Source: Dehalococcoidia bacterium (GTDB lineage Bacteria > Chloroflexota > Dehalococcoidia > Lucifugimonadales > UBA3495). From it: 64,000 nt of DNA. Shown here piece after piece: positions 32,244 to 40,450 of this stretch. Below the pieces are notes generated by a model that was not told the DNA's origin, searched no databases, and was given only the letters and a program-made list of their open reading frames with translations. The stretch spans positions 310,001 to 374,000 of the forward strand of contig JAJDTP010000004.1 in the NCBI GenBank assembly GCA_022827095.1, written 5' to 3'. The translations under genes and the position numbers were made by a program. Each line of letters opens with the position of its first letter. The first letter of the stretch is position 1.

Positions 32244-34040
32244 GTGATGGATATGACGCAACGCAACATCGCGGATCCGGGGTCGCTGCCCGTGGACGAA
32301 ATGTCCGCGAACGGCAGTAACGACGATGCTCACCGGCTCACCTTCAAGCAGGCCGATGAGCCGTGGGAGTTCGAGGAAATCTTCCAGTTGAACTATGCCT
32401 CCTTCGTCGAAGAGGTCCCCCAGCATCCCTCCAACGACGCCGGCGTGCTCGTTGACCGTTTCCACGACGAGAATACCTACTTCATCTGCCGTCGGGAACA
32501 GGAACTCGTCGGCATGATCTGCGTCCGTGACCGCCGCCCCTTCTCCCTGGACGAAAAGCTGGGCAGCCTCGAGGAGTACCTGCCCCAGGCCGAGGGCGCC
32601 CGCGTCTGCGAGGTCCGCCTGCTTACGGTGCGTCCCGATATGCGCCGCACCCGCGTCCTCACCGGCCTGCTGACCATGATGGCCCGGTACTGCCAGGAGG
32701 GCGGATACGACTATGTGGTCATGTCCGGCCGCGTGTCCCAGCAGGCGCTGTACCGGCACATCGGCTTCATCCCCTTCGGCCCCGTCGTCGGCGATGACGC
32801 CGCGCCCTATCAACCCATGTACCGCCCCGTGGGCAACGTCGGCGCGGAGTTCGCCGGCCTGTTCCACGACGACGTCGACGCGCCTCCCGGCGAGCCGGTG
32901 ATCCTGACGCCCGGCCCCGTGGCAATGCCCGACTCGGTGGTTCGGGCCTTCCGTCGTCCGCCGCTGTCCCACCGTTCTCCTGAGTTCGCCGCCCTGATGC
33001 AGAGCGCGCGCCGGCGGCTGCTCGCGCTCACCAACGCCCGCCATTGTGCCGTGATGGTCGGCTCCGGCACGATGGCCAACGACGTGGTGGCGGCCCAGCT
33101 TTCCCGCCTGGACGCCCCGGGCGTCGTCGTGACGGCCGGCGAATTCGGCGAACGACTGCTGGATCACGCCAACCGCATGGGCCTGCGCTACACGGCCGTG
33201 CGGCACGAATGGGGCGCGCCCCTGGATTACGGCCGTATCGATAAGGCATTGTCCGACGCTGTGGACGGACGGCCCGCCGGCTGGCTCTGGATGCCCCACT
33301 GCGAGACTTCCACCGGCGCCCTGGCCGACCTGTCGCGCCTCAAGGCGATGTGCCGGCAGCACGATGCCCGTCTCGCTTTGGACTGCATCAGCAGCATCGG
33401 CGCGACGCCCGTGGACCTGGGAGATGTGTGGCTGGCCAGCGGCGCCAGCGGCAAGGCCCTCGCCGCTTATCCTGGCCTTGGACTCGTCTTCTCCGGCTAC
33501 CGGCCAGAACCCGACGATTCGCTGCCCCGCTACCTGGACCTGGGCCTGCACTGCGCCGGCGAGGACAGCGGCGCAGTGCCCTTCACCCTGTCGTCCAACC
33601 TGCTCGCTGCGCTGGACGCCGGCCTGGCCCGTCAGTCCGAAGCCCTGCTGTCCGGCATCGAGCAGGAGGGCTGCTGGCTCCGTGGGCAGTTGCGCGACCT
33701 GGGCTTCACGCTGGTTGCCACCGAAGAGGAGAGCGCCGGCGCGGTAACCACCATCGCCCTTCCCGTGTCCTCTTCGGCCCATCGAGCTCCGACCAATCGA
33801 GCTCCGACCAATCAAGCTCCGACCGGTCACGGCCTCGAAGCCCAGCAGATGGGCCGCACCCTGGAAGATCACGGTTTCTACACCTCCTACGCCAGCGGTT
33901 ACCTGCGCCAGCGCAACTGGCTCCAGATCTGCCTCATGGGCGACACCAACCGCGGCCAACTGGAAAGGCTGCTCCCGGTCCTGGCCGCCGAACTGGATCG
34001 CATGACCCGCGCGGACGCTGCCCCCCCGCCGACGCGTTGA
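32244..34040 (+). CDS. Fusion of GNAT acetyltransferase and class V PLP aminotransferase
   Basis: A 598-residue two-domain protein. Residues about 30-190 are GNAT-like (EVRLLTVRPDMRRTRVLTGL then SQQALYRHIGFIPFG). From about 215 a class V aminotransferase follows (PGEPVILTPGPVAMPDSVVR, then HRSPEF, VMVGSGTMANDVVAAQ, DCISSIGATPVDLG and SGASGKALAAYPGLGLVFSG with the PLP lysine). The second domain is like 2-aminoethylphosphonate or serine-pyruvate transaminases. Residues about 513-527 come from three tandem 15-bp repeats (RAPTNRAPTNQAPTG). The substrate is unknown; both activities on one amine-bearing compound is inference. Confidence 0.8.
   Translation: MMDMTQRNIADPGSLPVDEMSANGSNDDAHRLTFKQADEPWEFEEIFQLNYASFVEEVPQHPSNDAGVLVDRFHDENTYFICRREQELVGMICVRDRRPFSLDEKLGSLEEYLPQAEGARVCEVRLLTVRPDMRRTRVLTGLLTMMARYCQEGGYDYVVMSGRVSQQALYRHIGFIPFGPVVGDDAAPYQPMYRPVGNVGAEFAGLFHDDVDAPPGEPVILTPGPVAMPDSVVRAFRRPPLSHRSPEFAALMQSARRRLLALTNARHCAVMVGSGTMANDVVAAQLSRLDAPGVVVTAGEFGERLLDHANRMGLRYTAVRHEWGAPLDYGRIDKALSDAVDGRPAGWLWMPHCETSTGALADLSRLKAMCRQHDARLALDCISSIGATPVDLGDVWLASGASGKALAAYPGLGLVFSGYRPEPDDSLPRYLDLGLHCAGEDSGAVPFTLSSNLLAALDAGLARQSEALLSGIEQEGCWLRGQLRDLGFTLVATEEESAGAVTTIALPVSSSAHRAPTNRAPTNQAPTGHGLEAQQMGRTLEDHGFYTSYASGYLRQRNWLQICLMGDTNRGQLERLLPVLAAELDRMTRADAAPPPTR
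33781..33825. repeat. In-frame 15-bp tandem repeat, three copies
   Basis: ATCGAGCTCCGACCA twice, then ATCAAGCTCCGACCG. Encodes (R/Q)APTN-type units in the C-terminal part of the fusion protein. Confidence 0.9.
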
Positions 34041-34139
34041 TCCCCCTGCCCGCCGTGTCCCCGGTACGGCGTGTTCCGTTAGCGTCTTCTTCAAAGCCCC
34101 GCTGCGACTGTTCGCTAATTGTTCAGAGTTGCGGGGAAG

Positions 34140-34169
34140 TGTCATTGAGAGCGAAGCGCGGCAATCTCG
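34140..34169. repeat. Half copy of the TGTCATTGCGAG repeat
   Basis: TGTCATTGAGAGCGAAGCGC followed by GGCAATCTCG, left arm only, in the degraded region after the fusion gene. Confidence 0.75.
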
Positions 34170-34230
34170 TTGGCGCAGAGGGTATCTTCAGGGCAGACGC
34201 TGCTGATACGGTTACGCCCCGTCAAGTGGT

Positions 34231-34326
34231 GTGAAAGCCGTCATCCTTGTTGATGTTGTTCAGGCTGCTCTCGCCGTGGACCCCGTAGCCGGCAGCCTCA
34301 TACCCACGCATCTTCTCCGCTACTGA
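34231..34326 (+). pseudogene. Remnant of a retropepsin-like aspartic protease (C-terminal end)
   Basis: In-frame 31 residues ending QAALAVDPVAGSLIPTHLLR and a final Tyr-stop, matching the end of the intact gene at 43698 (QAALAVNPVANRLVPTHLLR then Tyr-stop). The catalytic DTG part is missing. Confidence 0.7.
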
Positions 34327-34439
34327 CCGCTCCAAACGGCGCCGTGAGAGCAACGCCGCAGGTCAAGGGCATCAACCCATGAAACTTCGTTCATACGCCT
34401 TTGTCCTGTTCCGAGCGGGACGTAAAAGTAACTGTTAAG

Positions 34440-35000
34440 AGGGTGTGTGACAATAGCCTAAACCCGGATCCACCGAAGGGAAACGGGGGCGGTGGTCAGA
34501 GGAGGGATGAGGGACCAGAGGTCGGGCTGGCGAGGACCTGATGCCGATGAAATGGACGATGTGGAGTGTGGCGGCCACCCCAGAGGGATGTTGACGGCCT
34601 GTGGTTGCAGCGCTGGACGCGATTTTCAGTCCAGATTGCGGGCGAAGGCCGTCCGGAGCCCAGCCTGGTCGAGCAAGCGTCCAGGCTGGCATCATCGTGG
34701 ACAGGTCAAACGCCGAGGACGGCATCAGGAGGGGAGCGGTAGGGCGCGCAATCGTGCCAGGGCAGAGCTGAACTGATTTTGCCAGGGCCAGCCCTGGGGG
34801 AGATGCCGGGTGAGGCGTCCGGCCAGGGAGAAGAAGCGTCGTCGTAAGGTCTTGGTGGTTGCCACCGGCTCACCCAGGCCGATGCGCTTCGTCCAGCGGG
34901 CGAGGTTGTGGGCCATCGTCTGCACTGCCAGCCAGGCGGCGTTGGCGGGGAAGCGTCCCGAGGGGAGATGGTTGAGGCCCACGCCGTACTTGAGATCAAG
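34440..35000 (-). pseudogene. IS1380-family transposase remnant (C-terminal part) with IS end
   Basis: On the minus strand 34725-34982 reads GLNHLPSGRFPANAAWLAVQ then TMAHNLARWTKRIGLGEPVA and FFSLAGRLTRHLPQGWPWQN, ending LARLRALPLPS: the C-terminus of IS1380 transposases. Downstream to about 34440 is the element's noncoding 3' end with the likely terminal repeat (CCGGGTTTAGGCTATTGTCA). On the other side the element is cut near 35000 by a repeat of the TGTCATTGCGAG family. The N-terminal two thirds of the transposase, with its DDE residues, are gone. Confidence 0.75.
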
Positions 35001-35002
35001 GA

Positions 35003-35110
35003 TTCCAACTGCGTAAGTCCTATGTCATTGCGAGCGCAGCGCGGCAATCTCGTTCGCTCGGGCGAGTCCTCTAGGGCAAACGTTGCGGCGGCGACGTCGA
35101 GATTGCCACG
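35003..35110. repeat. Repeat element with TTCCAACTGCGTAAGTCCTATG end
   Basis: A 22-base end sequence at 35003-35024 recurs, inverted, at 53753-53774. It is joined to a TGTCATTGCGAGCGCAGCGC palindrome ending near 35110. It truncates the IS1380 remnant. Confidence 0.75.
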
Positions 35111-35252
35111 GCCCAAGCGCATCCCAGTGACAACCTACTGGCTTCTGAACACTTACGTATAAGCATCCTGTGCATCCCGTGTATCCTGTCTATCCCAGCA
35201 AAATTGAGGCCTCATATCTGTGACCTAGTACCCCTGATCTCGTTCCCACCCG

Positions 35253-35282
35253 TTGCATCCCCCATCGCCCCCGCCCTATAAT
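35253..35282 (+). promoter_or_regulatory. Promoter of the PHP gene
   Basis: TTGCAT (35253-35258), an 18-base spacer and a perfect TATAAT (35277-35282), about 60 bases upstream of the TTG start. Confidence 0.6.
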
Positions 35283-35340
35283 CGCCAGTTGGCGGTCTTG
35301 GAGGGGCCATCCATTGCATCGGGCCGCCGGAGGCTGTTCT

Positions 35341-36000
35341 TTGACCTATCTCGACCTGCATTGCCACTCCGTGGCGTCCGACGACTCCCGCGCCACCGTT
35401 GAGCAGTACCTCAAGTTCATCCAGGTGCACCGCAAGAAGGGCTACACCATCGACGGCATCGTCCTCACCGAGCACCGCAAGTTCGACTACGAAATCGACT
35501 ACTCCCAGCTCGCCGCCGAGTACGGAGTCCTCGTCCTCAAGGGCGCCGAGCTCGACACCCGATTCGGACACATGCTGGTCTACAACATCACCCCCGGCCT
35601 CGGGAAGGACATCGACTTCGGCGACGTCAAAATGGACGGCCACATGCTCATCGAGGCCGCGAAGCACCACGGCGCCCTCGTCGTACCCGCCCACCCCGGC
35701 CGCTTCGGCATCGGCCTGGTCGAGTATATGGAGCAGGGCGAGGTCTTCGATGACTTGACCATCGTCGAGCGGGTCAACGCCGGCAGCAAGCCCGAGGAGA
35801 ACCAGCGCGCCGAGGATCTTTGCCAGAGCGGCGGCTACCTGGGCATCGGTGGCAGCGACGCCCATCTGGCCAGCCACATCGGCCGCGCCGTCACCAAGTT
35901 CAAGGCCGACATCCGCACTGAGCCCGAACTGGTCGACGCCCTCCTCTCCGGCGAGTTCCAACCCATGTACATCCAGGAAACCGCCGCCCCCGAGGCCTGA
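35341..36000 (+). CDS. PHP-domain metal-dependent phosphoesterase
   Basis: About 219 residues from a TTG start at 35341 with GGAGG seven bases upstream; a TTG at 35314 would add nine. YLDLHCHSVASDD carries the HxH motif at the very start, GIVLTEHRKF the next histidine, LKGAELDT a metal glutamate, VVPAHPGRFG another histidine and GIGGSDAHLA the terminal DAH. All four PHP motifs are intact. The family hydrolyses phosphoesters with two or three metals; the substrate is unknown. It precedes two MaoC-like genes in the same direction. Confidence 0.85.
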   Translation: MTYLDLHCHSVASDDSRATVEQYLKFIQVHRKKGYTIDGIVLTEHRKFDYEIDYSQLAAEYGVLVLKGAELDTRFGHMLVYNITPGLGKDIDFGDVKMDGHMLIEAAKHHGALVVPAHPGRFGIGLVEYMEQGEVFDDLTIVERVNAGSKPEENQRAEDLCQSGGYLGIGGSDAHLASHIGRAVTKFKADIRTEPELVDALLSGEFQPMYIQETAAPEA

Positions 36001-36042
36001 TTGGTCCATTTCCCCCAGTGAACGCATCCAGGAGCGCACAAC

Positions 36043-36495
36043 ATGCCCACCCAGATCGACTACGAATACGACCACTCCCTCTACGGCGTCGAGCACGAGT
36101 CCGGCCCCTTCGACGTCACCCGGGAGATTGTCGACGTATACACCCGCAGCGTCGGCGATGATAACCCCATCTTCACCGATGCTGACGCCGCCCGCGCCGC
36201 CGGCTACGCCGACCAGGTCGCGCCGCCCACGCTGTGCGCCCTCTTCGAGCGCGGCGAGCTGCCCGACATCAAGCTCCAGTTCGGCCGCCGCCAGTTCCAC
36301 GGCGGGCAGCGCGTCGAGCCCCGCGCGCCCATCGTCGTCGGCGACCGGCTCACCGCGTCGTCTCACCTCAAGGACGTCTACACCAAGACCGGCCGCTCCG
36401 GCACCATGGTCCACGTCGTCTGGGAGACCACCTTCAGCAACCAGGACGGCGTGGTCGTCGCCGACGTCCAGCGCTCCCAGGTGGTTCGGGAGTGA
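36043..36495 (+). CDS. MaoC-like dehydratase, N-terminal (FAS1-type) half
   Basis: A 150-residue hotdog protein. FDVTREIVDVYTRSVGDDNP then IFTD and AAGYADQVAPPTL match the N-terminal FAS1-like dehydratase half of two-part hydratases. The later FGRRQFHGGQRVEPRAPIVV and VGDRLTASSHL agree. The usual catalytic D-x-x-x-x-H sits on the partner. It is followed after 7 bases by the other half. Likely substrate is an enoyl-CoA or hydroxyacyl-CoA. Confidence 0.8.
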   Translation: MPTQIDYEYDHSLYGVEHESGPFDVTREIVDVYTRSVGDDNPIFTDADAARAAGYADQVAPPTLCALFERGELPDIKLQFGRRQFHGGQRVEPRAPIVVGDRLTASSHLKDVYTKTGRSGTMVHVVWETTFSNQDGVVVADVQRSQVVRE

Positions 36496-36502
36496 TGCCG
36501 CG

Positions 36503-36958
36503 ATGAGTGATGCCGCAATGAACCAGGCAACCAAACTCTACTACGAGGATGTCGACCTCGGCGACGAGATCGGCCCGGCTATCGTCTCCGTCGCCCTCGA
36601 TCAGGTCGTCGACTTCTGCTCCCTGTGGGGCAACCCCGCCCCCAACCGCTTCACCGACCAGGCCGAGGCCGAGAAGATTGGCCTCGACGGTCCCATCGTC
36701 CCCGGCATCATGACCATGGCCCTGGTGTCCCGCGTCATCACCGACTGGGCCGGCGCCGGCGCCGTGGTCGACCTCGACCTGGTGTTCCGTGGAACCGTCC
36801 CCCACAACCACCCGTTGCACGTGGGCATCCTGATCAGCGACACCGAGCAGGACGACGACGGCAACCACGTCCAGTGCGACATCACCATGACCGGCCCCGT
36901 CCCGGACCGCCCCTACGTCATAGGCACCGCCCGGTTGAACCTGCCATCCCGCGAGTAA
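36503..36958 (+). CDS. MaoC-like dehydratase, catalytic half
   Basis: About 151 residues from the ATG at 36503 (an ATG at 36518 is also possible). LYYEDVDLGDEIGPAIVSVA then QVVDFCSLWGNPAPNRFTDQ and IVPGIMTMALVSRVITDW match MaoC-type hotdog proteins. In classic members the site is D-x-N-PxH; here NPAPNRFTD has Asn in place of His, so catalysis may differ. It forms the probable heterodimer partner of the preceding gene. Confidence 0.75.
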   Translation: MSDAAMNQATKLYYEDVDLGDEIGPAIVSVALDQVVDFCSLWGNPAPNRFTDQAEAEKIGLDGPIVPGIMTMALVSRVITDWAGAGAVVDLDLVFRGTVPHNHPLHVGILISDTEQDDDGNHVQCDITMTGPVPDRPYVIGTARLNLPSRE

Positions 36959-37025
36959 CCACGCCTTGGCCGGCATGGCATCCCCTCGCGCGAACTCGGT
37001 GCCCCGGAGTGGCGTCCATTGGTCG

Positions 37026-37505
37026 ATGCCCCTAATACACTTTGCCACTGCCTTAATGGCTGTGGTAGATTTCATATTGTTCCACGCTGTGGCGGTCGGG
37101 TTGACCATTGCCATCTACTTCGGCGTTCCTCTACTTGACGACGCCATCGGCCGAAGCGTCGCGAGTTGGAACTGGCTGGGGATATTCAAGATAGTGGGCC
37201 CCACCGTAACCGTACCCGGAGGTGCCGTAACCGTGCTGTCCGCCTACTTTTACGCTCGCCGGCTTCAGGAAATGGAAAAGGAGAAGGAGGAAACCGAGCA
37301 GCAACGTCAGGAGGAAGCCCGGCTCCGCCAGGACGCTGAACGCGAACGCCAGGAAGCTGAGCAGCAGCGTCAGGAAGAGGCTCATCTCCGCCAGGAAGCC
37401 GAGGCTCAGGTGCAAACCCTCAAAGCCCAACTGGAACAGGCAACCTCATCCCCTCGCCGCAACCGCCGCCGGTTGCGTAACGGCCCATCGGGGAGCGGCC
37501 AGTAA
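37026..37505 (+). CDS. Membrane protein with long Gln/Glu-rich coiled coil
   Basis: About 159 residues from the ATG at 37026; starts at 36966 or 36975 are possible. Two hydrophobic segments (FATALMAVVDFILFHAVAVG, VGPTVTVPGGAVTVLSAYFY) precede a coiled coil with the repeat EQQRQEEARLRQDAERERQE occurring about twice, and a basic tail. It is likely paired with the coiled-coil gene that follows 2 bases later. Function unknown. Confidence 0.55.
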   Translation: MPLIHFATALMAVVDFILFHAVAVGLTIAIYFGVPLLDDAIGRSVASWNWLGIFKIVGPTVTVPGGAVTVLSAYFYARRLQEMEKEKEETEQQRQEEARLRQDAERERQEAEQQRQEEAHLRQEAEAQVQTLKAQLEQATSSPRRNRRRLRNGPSGSGQ

Positions 37506-37507
37506 TC

Positions 37508-37741
37508 ATGTTTACCGCCTATATGTTCCACAGGTGGGCGCTGCGAGATGAGGAGCAGGCCCGAGAACGCGCGCGGGAGCGACGGGAAGCCGAGCGAAGC
37601 CTCGAAGAACTCACCATTCAGAGGCTGGTCGCTGAACGCCAGTTGCACGAAGCCAAGCGACTGCGTTACGAAGCCGAATACAAACTCCTGGCTTTGAAAG
37701 CCCAGCGCCGCCGCAAACGCCGCCGCCGCGCCCTCCGCTAA
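37508..37741 (+). CDS. Small basic coiled-coil protein
   Basis: A 77-residue helical protein beginning MFTAYMFHRWALRDEEQARE and ending in a poly-basic KAQRRRKRRRRALR. It starts 2 bases after the membrane coiled-coil gene and shares its Arg/Glu-rich helix style, so the two probably act together. The basic tail could bind nucleic acid or membrane. No family is recognised. Confidence 0.5.
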   Translation: MFTAYMFHRWALRDEEQARERARERREAERSLEELTIQRLVAERQLHEAKRLRYEAEYKLLALKAQRRRKRRRRALR

Positions 37742-37756
37742 CGGACACCCGCCACC

Positions 37757-38686
37757 ATGCTCACCAAGCTCCGCCAGATCGCCATAATGGTCAACGACCT
37801 GCCCGAGGGTATCGACCTCTACGGCCGCATCCTCGGCATGCAGCCCTGCTGCACCGGCGCCCTCCCCCAGTTCGGCCTGGAAAACGCCGTCCTGCCCGCT
37901 GGCAACGGCACCTTCGTCGAGCTTCTCGCCCCGACGGATGAGACCTCCGCCGGCGCCCGCTTCCTGCAGCGTCGCGGCGAGGCTCCGTACCTGATGATCT
38001 TCGAGACCGACCAGTACGACCGCCTCATCCCCCACCTGCGCGACCTCGGCGTCCGCATCACCGGCGAGACGGAGCACGCTGAGCCCCATGCCAATGGAAG
38101 CCGTTCCGCCTTCCTGCATCCCGCATCCTGCAACGGCGCATTCCTCGAAATCATCGAGGTGACCGACCCCAGTAACCCCTGGCCCGCCGCCGGCCCCGAT
38201 TGGCAGTCTGCGACCCACGAGCCCGGCACCCTCCAGCTCCGCCAGATGGCCGTCATCGTCAATGACCTGGACGCCGCCATCGCGCACTGGAGCCGCATGT
38301 TCGGTCTCCAGTCCACCCGCCGTTTCGAGATCAGCTTCACCGACCTGGAAATCGCCGTGCTGCCCCTCACCGGCGGCGACACCTTCATTGAGCTGGCCCA
38401 ACCTACCAGCGCCGACTCCCCATCCGGCCGGTTCCTGGCCCGCTACGGCGAGGGTCTCTACCTCACCATCTACGAGATCGCCGACTCCCTGGCCACCGAC
38501 GCCTACCTCCAGACCCAGGACATCCGGTTCACCACGTCCCGCCGCACCGACAACTACGTCAACCTTGGCTTCAACAGCATCTGGCTGCACCCCGCCACCT
38601 TCAAGGGAGCGTTCACCCAGCTCTCCCAGGTGCTTGACGCCGAAAACCCCTGGCCTCCCGCCGGCGACGATTGGTTCCGCGCCTAA
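37757..38686 (+). CDS. Tandem VOC-domain protein
   Basis: A 309-residue protein made of two VOC units, residues about 1-140 and 155-300. Each unit begins LRQxAxxVNDLxxxI and contains a FLEIxEV or FTQLSQV end. First unit: LGMQPCCTGALPQFGLENAV; second: FGLQSTRRFEISFTDLEIAV. Glyoxalase-like HxE ligands are not all evident (the first lacks the usual His at strand 1), so metal binding may be partial. Substrate unknown, possibly methylmalonyl-CoA epimerase-like given VLPAGNGTFVELL. It overlaps no neighbour. Confidence 0.75.
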   Translation: MLTKLRQIAIMVNDLPEGIDLYGRILGMQPCCTGALPQFGLENAVLPAGNGTFVELLAPTDETSAGARFLQRRGEAPYLMIFETDQYDRLIPHLRDLGVRITGETEHAEPHANGSRSAFLHPASCNGAFLEIIEVTDPSNPWPAAGPDWQSATHEPGTLQLRQMAVIVNDLDAAIAHWSRMFGLQSTRRFEISFTDLEIAVLPLTGGDTFIELAQPTSADSPSGRFLARYGEGLYLTIYEIADSLATDAYLQTQDIRFTTSRRTDNYVNLGFNSIWLHPATFKGAFTQLSQVLDAENPWPPAGDDWFRA

Positions 38687-38690
38687 CCCC

Positions 38691-39623
38691 ATGCAACGGA
38701 ATTCCGCACACGATAACTCCGGGCCGGCCCACGCCCAGCACGGCCATCTCCATGCGCCGACGGGCGATACCCACAACCACGCCGAGCACAGCCACACCCA
38801 CTCGCGGGACGGCCAGACCCACACCCACGACGGCGCCACTCCCCAGGTCGTCTGCTTCGATAATGTCAGCGTTAGCTACGGGCCCATCCTCGCGCTGGAA
38901 AACGTATCGTTCTCCGTGGAATGCGGCAGCCTCTCCGGTGTGGTCGGGCCCAACGGAGGCGGCAAATCGTCCCTGCTCAAGGCCGTGGTCGGGCTGGTCA
39001 AACTCGACACGGGCAGTGTTCTGGTTCAGGGTCAGCCCAGTTCCCAGATGCGCAAAGACATCGGTTTCGTCCCCCAACTTGAGCAGGTCGACTGGAACTT
39101 TCCCGTAACCGTCTGGGACGTGGCGATGATGGGCCTCACTCCTCAGCGCGGCCTGTTCCGCGCGCACAACCGGGCCAATCGTGACGCTGCCGCCGCGGCC
39201 CTCGCCACCGTGGACCTGATCGATCTGCGCCGCCGCAGCATCGGCGAACTGTCGGGAGGCCAACGCCGGCGCGCGCTGCTGGCCCGGGCCATAGCCGCCA
39301 GCCCGTCCGTGCTCCTGCTCGACGAGCCCATGAACGGACTCGATCCCACCGCCCAGCATCGCTTCCTGGACATCATCGACCAGCTGCGCGAGCAGGACGT
39401 CACCGTGATCATGAGCACCCACGACCTCACCTGCGTGTCCGCTCGCGCCAGCGACGTCGCCTTGGTCAACGTCCGCCTGATCGCCTACGGCCCTCCCGAG
39501 GAGGTTCTGCTGGAGTCCGTCCTGGCCGAAGCCTTCGGCCACCAGTTGGTCGTGCACTCCGCCGGCGGCGCCTACGCCCTCCACCACCACGAGCACCCCG
39601 TCAACTGGCCCGGCCGCGAGTAG
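38691..39623 (+). CDS. ZnuC-like metal ABC transporter ATP-binding protein with histidine-rich N-terminus
   Basis: A 310-residue ATPase. The first 45 residues hold about a dozen histidines (HAQHGHLHAPTGDTHNHAEH). The ATPase has GPNGGGKSS (Walker A), QLEQVDWNFPVTVWDV (Q-loop region typical of Zn/Mn importers), LSGGQRRRALLARA (signature) and VLLLDEPMNGLD (Walker B). The family is the ZnuC/MntB type for zinc or manganese. No permease or binding protein gene is adjacent; the next gene is an unrelated membrane protein. The His-rich tail suggests metal storage or sensing. Confidence 0.8.
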   Translation: MQRNSAHDNSGPAHAQHGHLHAPTGDTHNHAEHSHTHSRDGQTHTHDGATPQVVCFDNVSVSYGPILALENVSFSVECGSLSGVVGPNGGGKSSLLKAVVGLVKLDTGSVLVQGQPSSQMRKDIGFVPQLEQVDWNFPVTVWDVAMMGLTPQRGLFRAHNRANRDAAAAALATVDLIDLRRRSIGELSGGQRRRALLARAIAASPSVLLLDEPMNGLDPTAQHRFLDIIDQLREQDVTVIMSTHDLTCVSARASDVALVNVRLIAYGPPEEVLLESVLAEAFGHQLVVHSAGGAYALHHHEHPVNWPGRE

Positions 39624-39705
39624 AGACTCGCTGCAGCGGGAGCGCGGCGGCGTCGCCTTCGCGCGGTAGACTCGATACGCTCCGGATCAAGCCGACGGTT
39701 AGGCT

Positions 39706-40296
39706 ATGCCTCTAGTAGCTTTCCTGCCCAGCGTGCTGGTTTGGGCTTTCATCTGTGCCCTGGTGGCTATCGTTGCCGGTGCCGCGGCCGGAAGTCGAAC
39801 GAGCCACTGGAAGCGTGGGCTGGTTGGCGCGCTCGTCGGAGCGGCGTTCGGCGTCATCTTCCTCGGCGCTCTAATCAGCGTTGTCGGCGCGGTGAGTTTC
39901 TTCCTGACCTCCCTGTTGCCATCTCCACTCGACCGTCTCTCCTTTTATGTCACGCGTATTCTCCTGAACATCGCGGCAGCAGCCTTTGTCGGACTGGCAG
40001 TGGGTCTGTTGGAGGTGCGGTCGGTACCGGTCGTGCGCCGGTGCGTCATTGTAGGAGTTGTATTCGGGGTGATTCTCAGCCTTGCCAATACTGTCTTCGA
40101 TTCCATCGCGTCGTTTGTTCTTGCGCCTGCTTTTCCGGGCGACGGCTTCGTGTCCGTCCTCATCTCAGTCGTTGTTTTCGGACTGGTGCCCATGATCGTC
40201 AGAGCGGCAGTGGACGTGGCGCTGGCGGTAGCCGCCTTCCGGTTCGTCCGCCGCAGATGGGGCGCGGCGCCGCCCGCCACCGCAGCCGGAACCTGA
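39706..40296 (+). CDS. Multi-helix membrane protein, paralogue of the gene at 41623
   Basis: A 196-residue protein with about six hydrophobic segments, opening MPLVAFLPSVLVWAFICALV. It shares with the gene at 41623 the first residues (MPL), the overall layout, and a nearly identical C-terminus (AFRFVRRRWGA then ATAAGT) including about 70 bp of DNA around the stop. The basic FRFVRRRW tail is cytoplasmic. Function unknown. The pair seems to come from local duplication. Confidence 0.6.
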   Translation: MPLVAFLPSVLVWAFICALVAIVAGAAAGSRTSHWKRGLVGALVGAAFGVIFLGALISVVGAVSFFLTSLLPSPLDRLSFYVTRILLNIAAAAFVGLAVGLLEVRSVPVVRRCVIVGVVFGVILSLANTVFDSIASFVLAPAFPGDGFVSVLISVVVFGLVPMIVRAAVDVALAVAAFRFVRRRWGAAPPATAAGT

Positions 40297-40450
40297 CCGA
40301 ATGTTACACATCACCCAGAGAAAACCACCCTGAGCATCGGAGGAACTGAAAAACGCCGCACCGTCCTCGACCGCAAGAACGGCGTTGCCACGGCAGCCGG
40401 CGCTCCCGGTGCTACAATAGCCCCTGTACACCGTCGGGCAACGCGCTCCA

